From Laceyella putida (GTDB lineage: Bacteria; Bacillota; Bacilli; Thermoactinomycetales; Thermoactinomycetaceae), in contig NZ_JBHTBW010000069.1 of assembly GCF_042665195.1 (NCBI RefSeq), positions 1-21,977 on the forward strand: a stretch of DNA of 21,977 bases. Direction: 5' to 3'. The position numbers were made by a program, and so were the translations under genes. Under the pieces are notes generated by a model, which was not told where the DNA came from, made no database searches, and saw only the letters and a program-made list of their open reading frames with translations. Within the stretch, counting starts at the first letter, position 1. Each line of letters starts with the position of its first letter. This document shows positions 1-8,067 of the stretch, in pieces.

Positions 1-198
1 AAGGTCATTTCAATGCTTCCTTCTTACCCTCGTTGCTTTATTCCATATCTAATTTTCAAGGTGCGTTTTTTTGTGATCACCGCATCGCGGCGACGAAGAT
101 TAATTTAACACATATAAAAAAAATGCGCAAGGGGTTTTTTTATTTTTCTTCCGGACCGACACATCATTCCGCGACCACAACCCTTGAAACATCAAAGG
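1..198. other. Left-edge region downstream of cydB, no gene seen
   Basis: This is the 3' flank of cydB up to the window edge. It is AT-rich and has an A-run around 115-123 and a T-run around 136-147, flanking a short G-rich piece. That could form a weak A/T hairpin serving as a terminator, but the G/C core does not pair well. I see no convincing coding sequence; a 68-codon open frame on the plus strand (33-239) runs into cydB antisense and has no ribosome binding site. Confidence 0.4.
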
Positions 199-1236
199 TT
201 ATGGCTTCTCCCCCTGCAAATACCGCTTGTCTTTCATAAATAAACGCCAGAAGATGAAAAATCCGGGCAACAAAATCGCGAGACCAATCGTAAAGACCTT
301 CAGCAATGAATAGAAAGTGTTTATTTGCGTAAAGGCTTGATCTACCGTCAAAAACGGATAAATGATATAGGGTAAATGCGCCGCGCCATAAGCGAAGGTG
401 GCGATGGCGTACTGAATCGCGACGGCAACGACCGCCACTCTGGGACGTCCGATCTTCCCCCCTTTCTGTTTCCACCACAATGCGGTATAACCGACCAAAA
501 AAGCGAGAATGGACCACACATACCACGCCTTGAATTCTTGGAGCCGCTTGAGTAACCATAACGCCTCCGGTTCCAAGGTATATAAAGTGAACACGGCCAC
601 AAGCAAGGTGATGGGCCCGAAGAGAATCGCATGCTTGCGATAGGCTGCATAGGCTTCTTCATCTCCCGATTCCCGCGAGTAGTCGGCCAGAAAGAGAGCC
701 GACAAAAACAATTCGGATGTTACGCCAAACAAAATGTAGAGATAAACGGAGGGGCTGGTTAACCATTCGTCAAACAACAGCAATTCCTTCTTGCCCGTGA
801 TTTGGACAAACCCGCCCTGCGTCACCGGGAGCGCGCTGATTAAGAACGCGGGGATAAACAATGCCGTCACCCCTGAAACCATCTGCAGCATCCGGCTATG
901 CCCCTCCACGTTATAGGCAAAAACCATGAAGGAACTGCGGATGGTAATCAACAGCAAAATGACGCTGACCGGAACGATTAAGACATTTCCCAACATATAG
1001 GCGGCGCGTGGAAAGAAACCGACGCCCATGACCACCAACAATACAAGAATCGTGTTGGTCACTTCCCAAGTTGGCGAGAGAAAGCGATTGGCGATTTTAC
1101 CCGCTTGCGTTTGTTGGTTGCCATATACCATCGCCCAAAAACTGGCTCCAAAATCAATCGAACCCGCCATGCTGTAAATATAGAGAACAACCCACACCGC
1201 AAGGATGGCGATGGATGGCTCAATGGGTTTGACCAT
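199..1236 (-). CDS. cydB: Cytochrome bd-type quinol oxidase subunit II (CydB)
   Basis: Subunit II of the membrane-bound bd-type menaquinol oxidase, which reduces oxygen to water and contributes to proton motive force. The 345-residue protein is almost entirely hydrophobic helices, about eight to nine, beginning with IAILAVWVVLYIYSMAG near residues 9-25, where the Asp-Phe-Gly of SIDFGA follows as in CydB proteins. Length matches Firmicute CydB (about 340). The start ATG lies inside the end of cydA: the frames overlap by 17 bases, and the ribosome site AGGAG sits 9 bases upstream within cydA, so the two subunits are translationally coupled. No cydC or cydD follows before the window edge. Family assignment rests on fold, length and its partner; CydB has few diagnostic residues. 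Confidence 0.93.
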   Translation of the reverse strand: MVKPIEPSIAILAVWVVLYIYSMAGSIDFGASFWAMVYGNQQTQAGKIANRFLSPTWEVTNTILVLLVVMGVGFFPRAAYMLGNVLIVPVSVILLLITIRSSFMVFAYNVEGHSRMLQMVSGVTALFIPAFLISALPVTQGGFVQITGKKELLLFDEWLTSPSVYLYILFGVTSELFLSALFLADYSRESGDEEAYAAYRKHAILFGPITLLVAVFTLYTLEPEALWLLKRLQEFKAWYVWSILAFLVGYTALWWKQKGGKIGRPRVAVVAVAIQYAIATFAYGAAHLPYIIYPFLTVDQAFTQINTFYSLLKVFTIGLAILLPGFFIFWRLFMKDKRYLQGEKP

Positions 1237-2593
1237 GCGCGTTCGCTCCTAACTTTTGGTTAAACTTGTTCAATTCCAGTGCCAATGGATGGCGCCGGAA
1301 ATGGTGAATCATTACCACGGACACTATCACGGCCAAGAAGAGATACACCAAGGTGAAGAGAATAAAAAGCATGCCGAGGTTCTCCGCTTTGGTCGCCGCC
1401 TCCGCCGTCGTTTGGATGCCGTAGATGGTCCATGGTTGCCGTCCGCTGCAACTGAAGATCCAACCAAACTCGATTCCAAGCATGGCAAGAGGCCCGGACG
1501 CAACCAGACACCGTAGAAGCCATTCCGGCCACACCGCCTTCCCTTTTCTTCTCTGTTTCCAGTAAACAAGCAACCCCAAAGCGGCAAAGGCCAATAATAG
1601 CATGCCAAGCCCCACCATCACATTAAACAGGGTATGGGTATAAGCAGGCGGCCAAGTCTCGCGCGGAAAGTCATCCAACCCCTTCACTTCGGTATCGAAC
1701 CGGTCGCCGGCCAACACGCTTAACATGTAGGGGATCTCCACCCCATAGCGAATCTTTTTCTGCTCATAATCGACATATCCCCCCACCGCTAAAGGGGCAT
1801 ACCGTTGGGTTTCAAACAAGCCTTCCGCTGCCGCCAACTTTTCCGGACTGTAGTGATGCAAATTCTGAGCCGAACCGTGACCGGACAAGGCGGTGAGAAA
1901 AGACATGGCAAAAGAGACGGCCAATGAAAGGGCGAGCGCCTTATGATGCACCCGTCGTTCCTCTTCCTGTCTCGCTTTCAGCAGGCGATAAGCCGCAACC
2001 GATACGACAACAAACGCTCCCGTCATCAAGGCGCTAACCACGACATGGTAGGCGCTGCCAAAAAAGCTGGGGTTAAAAAAGGCTTTCCACGGATCCACGT
2101 TGGTGATGGTGCCATCCGGCTTGATGGAGAAACCGGCGGGTGTGTTCATCCACGTGTTGGCTGAAGTGATCAACACGGCAGATGCGGTCGCACCCAAAGC
2201 GACAAGAAAGACGGCAACCACACGAAATGCCGGAGGCAACCGGTCTGCCGCGTACACATAGATGGATAAGGCCAGTGCCTCTAGAAAGAAGGCAAAAATC
2301 TCAACCTGAAACGGGACAGAGATGACTTGTCCAACAATTTTCATAAAACCCGGCCATAACAGGCTAAGCTGAACCGCCACAATCGTCCCGCTCGGAATCG
2401 CCACTCCCAGCAAAATGGCTACCGACTTGGTCCACCGCTTGGCCATCAGGCCGTAGTGGGCATCTCTTTTCAACAGATAAACGAGCTCGCTGAGAAAAAT
2501 CATGGCGGAAATGCCAATCCCCAACGTGGCGAAAATGATGTGAAAAGCGAGGGAAGTGCCAAAAAACGCGCGTGCCAGAGTGACCGTATCCAT
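1220..2593 (-). CDS. cydA: Cytochrome bd-type quinol oxidase subunit I (CydA, YthA-like)
   Basis: Haem-carrying, quinol-oxidising subunit, 457 residues with about nine membrane helices. Visible landmarks are His18 (the N-terminal haem ligand, E. coli His19), His183 and Met326 (haem b558 ligands), Glu98 and Glu105 (proton-channel acids in EIFAFFLE), the quinol-loop stretch LAAAEGLFETQ at 253-263, and the signature GRQPW at 384-388. The quinol loop is short, as in Firmicutes. The residue two before GRQPW, which is Glu445 in E. coli and ligates haem b595, is Cys382 here. That fits the divergent Bacillus YthA-type oxidases, which may not bind haem d in the usual way. Start ATG is preceded by AAGGAGTT 8 bases upstream. 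It is transcribed divergently from the YqcI-like gene across only 88 bases, and no Rex-type operator is obvious there. Confidence 0.93.
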   Translation of the reverse strand: MDTVTLARAFFGTSLAFHIIFATLGIGISAMIFLSELVYLLKRDAHYGLMAKRWTKSVAILLGVAIPSGTIVAVQLSLLWPGFMKIVGQVISVPFQVEIFAFFLEALALSIYVYAADRLPPAFRVVAVFLVALGATASAVLITSANTWMNTPAGFSIKPDGTITNVDPWKAFFNPSFFGSAYHVVVSALMTGAFVVVSVAAYRLLKARQEEERRVHHKALALSLAVSFAMSFLTALSGHGSAQNLHHYSPEKLAAAEGLFETQRYAPLAVGGYVDYEQKKIRYGVEIPYMLSVLAGDRFDTEVKGLDDFPRETWPPAYTHTLFNVMVGLGMLLLAFAALGLLVYWKQRRKGKAVWPEWLLRCLVASGPLAMLGIEFGWIFSCSGRQPWTIYGIQTTAEAATKAENLGMLFILFTLVYLFLAVIVSVVMIHHFRRHPLALELNKFNQKLGANAHGQTH

Positions 2594-2681
2594 GGTTGCA
2601 ACTCCTTCATGCCAAATATTGTAACCTTATTCTTGGCAATCGAAGCATTTTTATACGAAAGAGCTGCTGCACCGTTCGGTT

Positions 2682-3434
2682 ATGGTCGAAGGAAAAATTC
2701 CGCAATGGGGTTTGACGGTATTCAAGTCGTTTGAGAGTGATCTGCTGTCGAAAGAGAGGCCGTTCCCCTGTATATTCGGTGTGGAAGCGCTGAAAAAGAA
2801 CGGTTTGCGCTATCTGTTCGTGGAAAACCACGACGAAGCGGGGCTTATGCAATTGCGTAACAGTTTGATCCGGTACACGGAGATCTACCGGGAATTGGGG
2901 CGGATGACATCGATGGCCGTCTTTTTCAAACCGTTGCAAGAAGAGTTGATGATAGAACAATATCAGGAGAAATTTTGGAGTGTGCTTCAATTTTTGCATG
3001 AGAACGATCCGAAGCCATGGCCAGCAGAATTTCCAGTTAACTGGGACGACCCGCTATGGGAGTTTTGCTTTAACGGCGAACCTATTTTCGTTGTATGCAA
3101 CACACCGGCGCATGTTAAGCGCAGAAGCCGCCGCGGCGGGACGTTTATCATCACGTTCCAACCGCGCTGGTGGGTATTTGAAGAACTCAAAGGACCAAAA
3201 GGAAAAAGGGGTCGCGCCGCGGTTCGCCAGCGGTTGGAGAAGTACGACGAGATGGAGATTCACCCAGCGATGGGTGTTTACGGCGATGTGGAGAACCGGG
3301 AATGGAAACAGTACTACATCACAGACAGCAATGAGTCGCCTTCCAAGTGCCCATTCCGCTTCCTACATGGCTTGTCGGGAGAAAAAACCAAGACAAAGAG
3401 GAAGGTGAGGGAGACGAATGGAAAAGATGTTTGA
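2682..3434 (+). CDS. YqcI/YcgG family protein
   Basis: Member of the YqcI/YcgG family of unknown function, 250 residues. It shows the family hallmarks FPCIFG at residues 28-33 and a Cys-Pro-Phe-Arg-Phe stretch near the C-terminus (about 217-221). The protein looks soluble, with no signal peptide. The ATG at 2682 has no good ribosome binding site. The same frame stays open upstream to a stop at 2622, and those codons read like family sequence (HFYTKELLHRS), but contain no ATG, GTG or TTG. The 5' end may therefore have been lost, or an unusual start (CTG at 2664 or 2667) is used. Its 3' end overlaps the next gene by 17 bases. The last ~20 residues are Lys/Arg-rich and may lie beyond the conserved fold. 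Function is unknown. Confidence 0.72.
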   Translation: MVEGKIPQWGLTVFKSFESDLLSKERPFPCIFGVEALKKNGLRYLFVENHDEAGLMQLRNSLIRYTEIYRELGRMTSMAVFFKPLQEELMIEQYQEKFWSVLQFLHENDPKPWPAEFPVNWDDPLWEFCFNGEPIFVVCNTPAHVKRRSRRGGTFIITFQPRWWVFEELKGPKGKRGRAAVRQRLEKYDEMEIHPAMGVYGDVENREWKQYYITDSNESPSKCPFRFLHGLSGEKTKTKRKVRETNGKDV

Positions 3435-3807
3435 CAAGCCGCAAATACAGCGCGGCAATCCGATTACTCTCGAACAGGCGGTGATGGAATTGTTGCCCGT
3501 TACCGGTTCGGTGGAGGTGCAGCGCGATACGCCGGGACGCGAGCATCCGACGCACACGCACCCGACGCATGAGACACTGTTGATCGTGAACGGCTCGATC
3601 ACCTTTACGATCGGCGAAGAGTCTTTGGTAAAACGTCCGCTGTTCAAAGTGTTCGGTCTGTTCACGCTGGCGGTCGTCGCACTGACGATGGGAACGTTCG
3701 GCTGGTGGCTTCTGTATCCTCTTGCACTGATGCTCTTTGGCGGTTGGATGATGCGTATGCGCCTGCGCCGCAATGCGCAGAGTGATACGGTTGGCATAGC
3801 AAAATAA
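3418..3807 (+). CDS. Truncated cupin domain fused to two membrane segments (chimeric ORF)
   Basis: A 129-residue ORF made of two unlike halves. Residues 1-67 are the N-terminal half of a small cupin: the motif-1 pattern G-x5-HxH-x3-E-x6-G is met exactly by Gly40, His46, His48, Glu52 and Gly59, so a metal site is suggested. Motif 2, which should supply the third histidine, is absent. From about residue 70 the sequence switches to a different composition and forms two hydrophobic helices (about 76-94 and 96-112) followed by a basic tail (RMRLRR). I do not recognise the membrane half. The simplest reading is an in-frame deletion joining a cupin gene to the tail of a membrane-protein gene. It overlaps the YqcI-like gene by 17 bases. 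Whether the product is functional is unclear. Confidence 0.5.
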   Translation: MEKMFDKPQIQRGNPITLEQAVMELLPVTGSVEVQRDTPGREHPTHTHPTHETLLIVNGSITFTIGEESLVKRPLFKVFGLFTLAVVALTMGTFGWWLLYPLALMLFGGWMMRMRLRRNAQSDTVGIAK

Positions 3808-3824
3808 GGGAATCGACGCACAAA

Positions 3825-3874
3825 GGCACCTCAGATTATAAGGTGCCATTTGTATGTGCCCTGGGATGCACATA
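3825..3874 (+). terminator. Two successive hairpins between convergent genes
   Basis: GGCACCT (3825-3831) pairs with AGGTGCC (3841-3847) around a 9-base loop and is followed by ATTTGTATG. A second inverted repeat follows, TATGTGC (3853-3859) with GCACATA (3868-3874). They lie between the plus-strand chimeric ORF and the convergent QueA-like gene. Neither has a strong T-run, so a weak or bidirectional terminator is the best guess. Confidence 0.4.
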
Positions 3875-3918
3875 TGCCATATTTGGACTTTTCCTCTGTA
3901 CCCGCTGGCGCAAATCTG

Positions 3919-4923
3919 TTAAATAATGAGATGAATATCACCAAACTCATGCCATAAGTAACGCAATTGAATCGCCTCTTCATACATCCGCCTCAACGAT
4001 TCAGGCGGGGCAAAGGCACTTAGTAAATCCAGATGAGACGCTTCCGGTTCATGAAAACCGGTCATTAGCCCATCCACTACCCGGAGCGGGGTATGCGCAT
4101 CGATATGGATACAAGTCCAACCGGCCTTGGCTTCATGGGGAGCTTTTCTCAGCCAGTCGCTCTCCAATGCGCGAACGACAGTGGTTCCAACCGCAATCAC
4201 CCGATTCCCAGCCTGCTTGGCTTGGCTGACCCGTTCCACGGTTTCTTGCGGAATATGATAATATTCGCAATTCGCTTCAGGCGGAAGCGCTCCCAGCTCT
4301 TCACTTAAATAACTCAGTCCCGTATGCAGGGTGAGATAAGCGACATGAATGCCTCTCCGCTTAAGGCGAAACAACACTTCCCAACTGAAAGCCCGACCGG
4401 CTGAGGGAAGCTCGACCGAACCGGGCTCGCTCGCGTAAACGTTCTGATAATACTCGAGCGGCCAGGGCTGATGAATGTATTCATAGCGTATCGGCTCTCC
4501 CAACGCATAAATCTGCTCCAATAAGCAGGCATCGGATAGGGAAAAGCGGAGTTCAACCAACGGTGTCTTGATCCGGTGCACTTCAGCCTGCAAAGCGGGA
4601 GAAAAAATCAATTTCTCTCCCGCCTGCACGGTTTTGCCCATGATGAACGCATCCCAATGCCGGTCAGACAATCGACGGGCCAAACGGACTTCCCTGTCCT
4701 CCGTCCGCAACACAGCAGGAATGGTGCGGCTACTGTTTAACACCACTACATCCCCAGGCTGAAGAAATTGATCCAGTTGATGAAAGCGGACATGCTCGGA
4801 TGCGCCCGTTGACCGATCCGAGATCATCAACCGAACATGATCTCGCCGCAATCCGCGCCGTTCCGGAGGTGTGGACGCATTTAACTCTTCTGGCAATGAA
4901 AACGTCAGTGGAGCGGTCGCCAT
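3919..4923 (-). CDS. Divergent QueA-like protein (S-adenosylmethionine:tRNA ribosyltransferase-isomerase family)
   Basis: Canonical QueA moves the ribosyl group of S-adenosylmethionine to preQ1 in tRNA to make epoxyqueuosine. This 334-residue protein has QueA length and its order of blocks: PEELNAST (11-18), PGDVVVLNSSRTIPAVL (56-72), PGSVELPSAGRAFS (167-180), TLHTGLSYL (198-206), RVIAVGTTVVRALES (241-255), VVDGLMTGFHEPEASHL (282-298) and a final FGDIHLII. Key spots differ from the usual consensus: NDTRVLPARL becomes NSSRTIPAVL, and AGLHF becomes AGRAF. It is also not in a queA-tgt neighbourhood but coupled to an SDR. It is probably a paralogue with an altered substrate. The upstream gene's TGA overlaps an ATG at 4932, but its GGGG would then be only one base away; ATG at 4923 has proper spacing, so that start is chosen. 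Confidence 0.82.
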   Translation of the reverse strand: MATAPLTFSLPEELNASTPPERRGLRRDHVRLMISDRSTGASEHVRFHQLDQFLQPGDVVVLNSSRTIPAVLRTEDREVRLARRLSDRHWDAFIMGKTVQAGEKLIFSPALQAEVHRIKTPLVELRFSLSDACLLEQIYALGEPIRYEYIHQPWPLEYYQNVYASEPGSVELPSAGRAFSWEVLFRLKRRGIHVAYLTLHTGLSYLSEELGALPPEANCEYYHIPQETVERVSQAKQAGNRVIAVGTTVVRALESDWLRKAPHEAKAGWTCIHIDAHTPLRVVDGLMTGFHEPEASHLDLLSAFAPPESLRRMYEEAIQLRYLWHEFGDIHLII

Positions 4924-4928
4924 CTTGC

Positions 4929-5657
4929 TCATTCCCCTTTCTCCTCAGCCAGTTGTGCTTGCAATCGTTGGCCATTCACCTGTGCCGCCTCATCTGAAGC
5001 CAAATACAGAAAGATCTCCACCACTTCTTCCGGTTTGGCCAGCGCATAGTCGCAATCGGGAACCGCTTTGGCATGCATCTCCGTATCCATCTCCCCAGGG
5101 TCCACCGCGTTGACACGCACGCCCGTTCCATCCACTTCATCAGCCCAGGTCTGGGTCAACCCCTCCACCGCGAACTTGGAAATCCCATACGCTCCCCAAC
5201 CCGCGTAGCCGACGCGACCCGCTTCCGAGGTCACATTGATGATCGAGCCTTGGCCACGGCGCAACATCCCGGCGATCACCCGCTTTGTCACCAAAAAGGG
5301 ATTTATTACGTTCACTTTCAGCACTTCATGAAAGTCTTCTTCCGGAAAATCCAGTAGGTACGGGGCGGGACTCGGTCCAAAAATGCCGGCGTTATTGATC
5401 AGCACATCAATCGCGCCGAAGCGGGCTTCCGTCGTCGCCACAAAGCGTTCAACATCTCTTGGTTCAGCCATATCGCCAACGACAGCCAACACTTCGGTTC
5501 CCTGCGCTTGGAGTGCTTGCTCCACCTCCCTTAAGCCATCTTGGCCACGCGCGGAAATGGCAAGCCTTGCTCCTTCCCTGGCAAAGGCCAAGGCCAGGGC
5601 TTTCCCCAATCCTTTGGATGCTCCGGTAATCATGACGACACGGTTGTGAAATCTCAT
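4929..5657 (-). CDS. SDR family NAD(P)-dependent oxidoreductase
   Basis: Classical short-chain dehydrogenase/reductase, 242 residues, cytosolic. It has the Rossmann glycine motif TGASKGLG at 11-18, NNAG at 88-91, Asn116, and the catalytic Ser144, Tyr157 and Lys161 (YGISK). Two residues after the first strand region (Ser-Ala-Arg at 35-37) lack an acidic NAD-selecting residue, which leans towards NADP(H), though weakly. The substrate cannot be read from sequence. The start is well supported by AAGGAGGAGG about 5 bases upstream. Its stop overlaps the start region of the QueA-like gene (ATGA at 4929-4932), so the two form one transcription unit. The upstream region (5658-5780) is very AT-rich and probably holds the promoter, but I cannot fix its boxes. 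Confidence 0.9.
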   Translation of the reverse strand: MRFHNRVVMITGASKGLGKALALAFAREGARLAISARGQDGLREVEQALQAQGTEVLAVVGDMAEPRDVERFVATTEARFGAIDVLINNAGIFGPSPAPYLLDFPEEDFHEVLKVNVINPFLVTKRVIAGMLRRGQGSIINVTSEAGRVGYAGWGAYGISKFAVEGLTQTWADEVDGTGVRVNAVDPGEMDTEMHAKAVPDCDYALAKPEEVVEIFLYLASDEAAQVNGQRLQAQLAEEKGE

Positions 5658-5781
5658 GTGTGCCTCCTCCTTGGTTGTTCTTGTTGGTTAGTAACTCTTT
5701 CCCTTTAACAAAACATAATAAACATTAATATTTAATAAATAGCAAAAAATATTGCTTTTCGTCATTTACCCTCGCAACAAG

Positions 5782-5813
5782 CAAAAACACCGCCTTGATC
5801 AGAAAGGCGATGT
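5782..5813 (-). terminator. Rho-independent terminator of the phenylalanine/2-oxo acid dehydrogenase operon
   Basis: On the minus strand ACATCGCCTT pairs with AAGGCGGTGT (plus-strand arms 5804-5813 and 5787-5796), a 10-bp stem with one G-U pair, and is followed by TTTTTG. It lies 26 bases beyond the E2 stop codon. Confidence 0.85.
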
Positions 5814-5838
5814 CTAAACCGTCGGACCGTCTCCCTTG

Positions 5839-7071
5839 TCACACCAACTCTTTAAGCAACCGACCGGGATCCCGCGTATAGGTTTCCAGGGTCTGAGCAA
5901 ACCGAATGGCATCCGCCCCATCCATCACGCGGTGATCAAAGCTCAAGGAAATATTCATCCGCCAACCGACGGTCAATTTCCCCTCCTGCACAATCGGCTT
6001 CTGTTCAATCGGATGAAGCGCCAAGATCGCCACTTCCGGCGGATTGATAATGGGCGTGGCCCACGTTCCCCCCAGCGCTCCCGCATTGCTGATCGTAAAC
6101 GTGCTTCCTTTCAGGTGCTCCGGCGTCAACTTTCCAGCCCGCGCCAATTGGGTGAGCGAATGGAGCTCCTGCGCGAGTTGGTCCATCGTTTTTCGTTCCA
6201 CTTCCCGAAGCACGGGAACGAGCAACCCTTTTGGTGTATCGGCGGCGATGCCCAACGAAACGGAATGATGCTGGCGAATGGTTTGCGTTTCTTCGATAAA
6301 GTGGGCATTGAACAGTGGGTGGTGTTTTAAGGTCTGCGCGACCATTTTGCTTATGATGGCCAGGTAGGAAAGCCGGGGGGAGGAGCCATCCTGTTCGGCC
6401 ATACGGCGCTGGCGCCACTCTACGAGACCATCCACCGCCAGTTCGGCAAAATGCGTCGCATGCGGCTTCGTCGTTACAGAGAATAACAAGCGTTCCGCGA
6501 TCACTTTGCGTACGGGGGATAAAGGCGTCTCGCTCCATTCTCCTTCACCTGGATGAAAGTCCCGCTCGACCACTCGGTTTTGCGCAAGTTTGGTTTTCTC
6601 GTTCAGCAGCTTGTTGTGGTTCAAGGCATGGGCCCGCACATCTTCCGCTGTCACCCGCCCATGCGCACCCGTTCCCTTGACCGTTGTCAAGTCGACTCTC
6701 AGTTCACGGGCGAGACGCCGTGTCGAAGGTGCGGCTAACACTCGCTTTTTCTTCTGCAAGAGCGGCGAAGCGGGACCCGGGTTCAATGGGGCCGACTGTG
6801 GGGAGCGATTCGCTTCTTCCTTCTCTGCCCCCGCTTCACCCCCTATCACGTACAGGATCTCCCCAACGGGAACGACATCGCCTTCCTTCCATTTCAATTC
6901 AGCCATTTTCCCGCTTGCAGGTGCTGGCAATTCTACGACGGCTTTGTCTGTTTGTACCTCAATGACCGGTTGATTCTCTTCCACTTCTTCTCCCTGTTTA
7001 ACCAACCAGCGAACCACTTCCGCTTCAGCTACGCCCTCCCCGATATCCGGCAAGCGAAAGGCTACCGACAT
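5839..7071 (-). CDS. 2-oxo acid dehydrogenase complex E2 (dihydrolipoyl acyltransferase)
   Basis: E2 core of a pyruvate/branched-chain-type complex; it receives the acyl group from E1 on its lipoyl arm and passes it to CoA. 410 residues. There is one N-terminal lipoyl domain (about 1-77) with the lipoylated Lys43 in VQTDKAVVE, then a Pro/Ala linker, a peripheral-subunit-binding domain (about 110-148, AAPSTRRLAREL), and a C-terminal catalytic domain. That domain ends with the active-site motif SFDHRVMDG, giving catalytic His380 and Asp384. The start ATG has AAGGAGGGAG upstream that overlaps the E1-beta stop; the gap is 15 bases. It is the last gene of the operon and is followed by a strong terminator. 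No E3 (dihydrolipoamide dehydrogenase) follows, so E3 must come from elsewhere. Substrate is inferred from the neighbouring phenylalanine dehydrogenase. Confidence 0.93.
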   Translation of the reverse strand: MSVAFRLPDIGEGVAEAEVVRWLVKQGEEVEENQPVIEVQTDKAVVELPAPASGKMAELKWKEGDVVPVGEILYVIGGEAGAEKEEANRSPQSAPLNPGPASPLLQKKKRVLAAPSTRRLARELRVDLTTVKGTGAHGRVTAEDVRAHALNHNKLLNEKTKLAQNRVVERDFHPGEGEWSETPLSPVRKVIAERLLFSVTTKPHATHFAELAVDGLVEWRQRRMAEQDGSSPRLSYLAIISKMVAQTLKHHPLFNAHFIEETQTIRQHHSVSLGIAADTPKGLLVPVLREVERKTMDQLAQELHSLTQLARAGKLTPEHLKGSTFTISNAGALGGTWATPIINPPEVAILALHPIEQKPIVQEGKLTVGWRMNISLSFDHRVMDGADAIRFAQTLETYTRDPGRLLKELV

Positions 7072-7086
7072 CCAGACTCCCTCCTT

Positions 7087-8067
7087 CTATTCAAACGCCA
7101 ATAATCTCTCGATCGCTTGCGATACGCGCTTCACATCTGGACGAAACTCATCTTCCAATGCAAACATCGGTACGGGGACATCATAGCCTGTTACGCGGGT
7201 GATGGGGGCTTCAAGATAGAGAAAGGCGTGTTCATTGATCAACGCGGTCAACTCCGCTCCCAGTCCCGCCGTTTTCGGCGCCTCATGGACGATGATCACC
7301 CGACCCGTCTTTTTGACTGACTCGATGATCGTCTCTTCATCAAGCGGATATAAAGAGCGCAAGTCGATCACATCACAAGTGACCCCTTGGTTTTCCCACT
7401 GCCCAGCCGCTTTTTCCGCCACAGGCACCATCGCGCCCCAGGCAATCAAGGTCAGCTCTTCTCCTTCACGCACTTTGCGCGCTTTGCCCAGCGGCACTTC
7501 ATACCAACCTTCGGGCACCTGCTCCCGCACCGACCGATACAGTTTCATCGGCTCAAGATAGATCACCGGGTCCGGATCGTTGATGGCCGCCAACAACAAG
7601 CCTTTGGCATCGCTTGGTGTTGCCGGGGTCACCACTTTCAATCCCGGGATATGAACAAAGATGCTTTCTGTGGAATCACAGTGCAGCTCCGGGGCACGAA
7701 TCCCGCCGCCATAAGGGGCGCGGATCACCAAAGAGGCCGGGTGGCTGCCTTGCGTGCGCGTGCGGAGACGGGCGGCATGGGTGATGATTTGTTCTATTCC
7801 CGGATAGATAAAGCTCATGAATTGGATCTCCGCGACCGGTTTCAACCCATTCACAGCCATGCCAATCGAAGTGCCGACGATTCCCGCTTCGGCCAACGGC
7901 GTATCGATGACGCGCCCATCGCCAAAATCTTCCCATAATCCTTCCGTCGCTCGAAAAACACCGCCGTTTCGCCCCACATCTTCTCCCAGCACAATCACGC
8001 GGGGATCTTGTTCCAAAGCAACCCGCAAACCATCGCAAACCGCCTGCACAAGAGTTAATTGCCTCAT
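7087..8067 (-). CDS. 2-oxo acid dehydrogenase E1 component, beta subunit
   Basis: Beta subunit of the thiamine-diphosphate-dependent E1 decarboxylase. From the ATG at 8067 it has 326 residues, the usual length. Landmarks include LGEDVG (27-32) and DTPLAEAGIVG (55-65), where Glu60 is the acid that activates the thiamine ring, followed by the GLKPVAEIQFM substrate-channel strand. The frame is open further upstream to 8094, but the chosen ATG overlaps the stop of E1-alpha as ATGA, matches the family N-terminus (MRQLTLVQAV) and gives the expected length. It acts as an alpha2beta2 tetramer with the upstream product on the E2 core. Confidence 0.93.
   Translation of the reverse strand: MRQLTLVQAVCDGLRVALEQDPRVIVLGEDVGRNGGVFRATEGLWEDFGDGRVIDTPLAEAGIVGTSIGMAVNGLKPVAEIQFMSFIYPGIEQIITHAARLRTRTQGSHPASLVIRAPYGGGIRAPELHCDSTESIFVHIPGLKVVTPATPSDAKGLLLAAINDPDPVIYLEPMKLYRSVREQVPEGWYEVPLGKARKVREGEELTLIAWGAMVPVAEKAAGQWENQGVTCDVIDLRSLYPLDEETIIESVKKTGRVIIVHEAPKTAGLGAELTALINEHAFLYLEAPITRVTGYDVPVPMFALEDEFRPDVKRVSQAIERLLAFE

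Noticed and set aside
33..239. 68-codon plus-strand ORF at the left edge
   Set aside because: No ribosome site, low-complexity translation, and it runs into cydB antisense.
5741..5758. Hairpin AGCAA...TTGCT followed by TTT on the plus strand
   Set aside because: Only 5 bp, AT-rich, and no plus-strand gene ends there.
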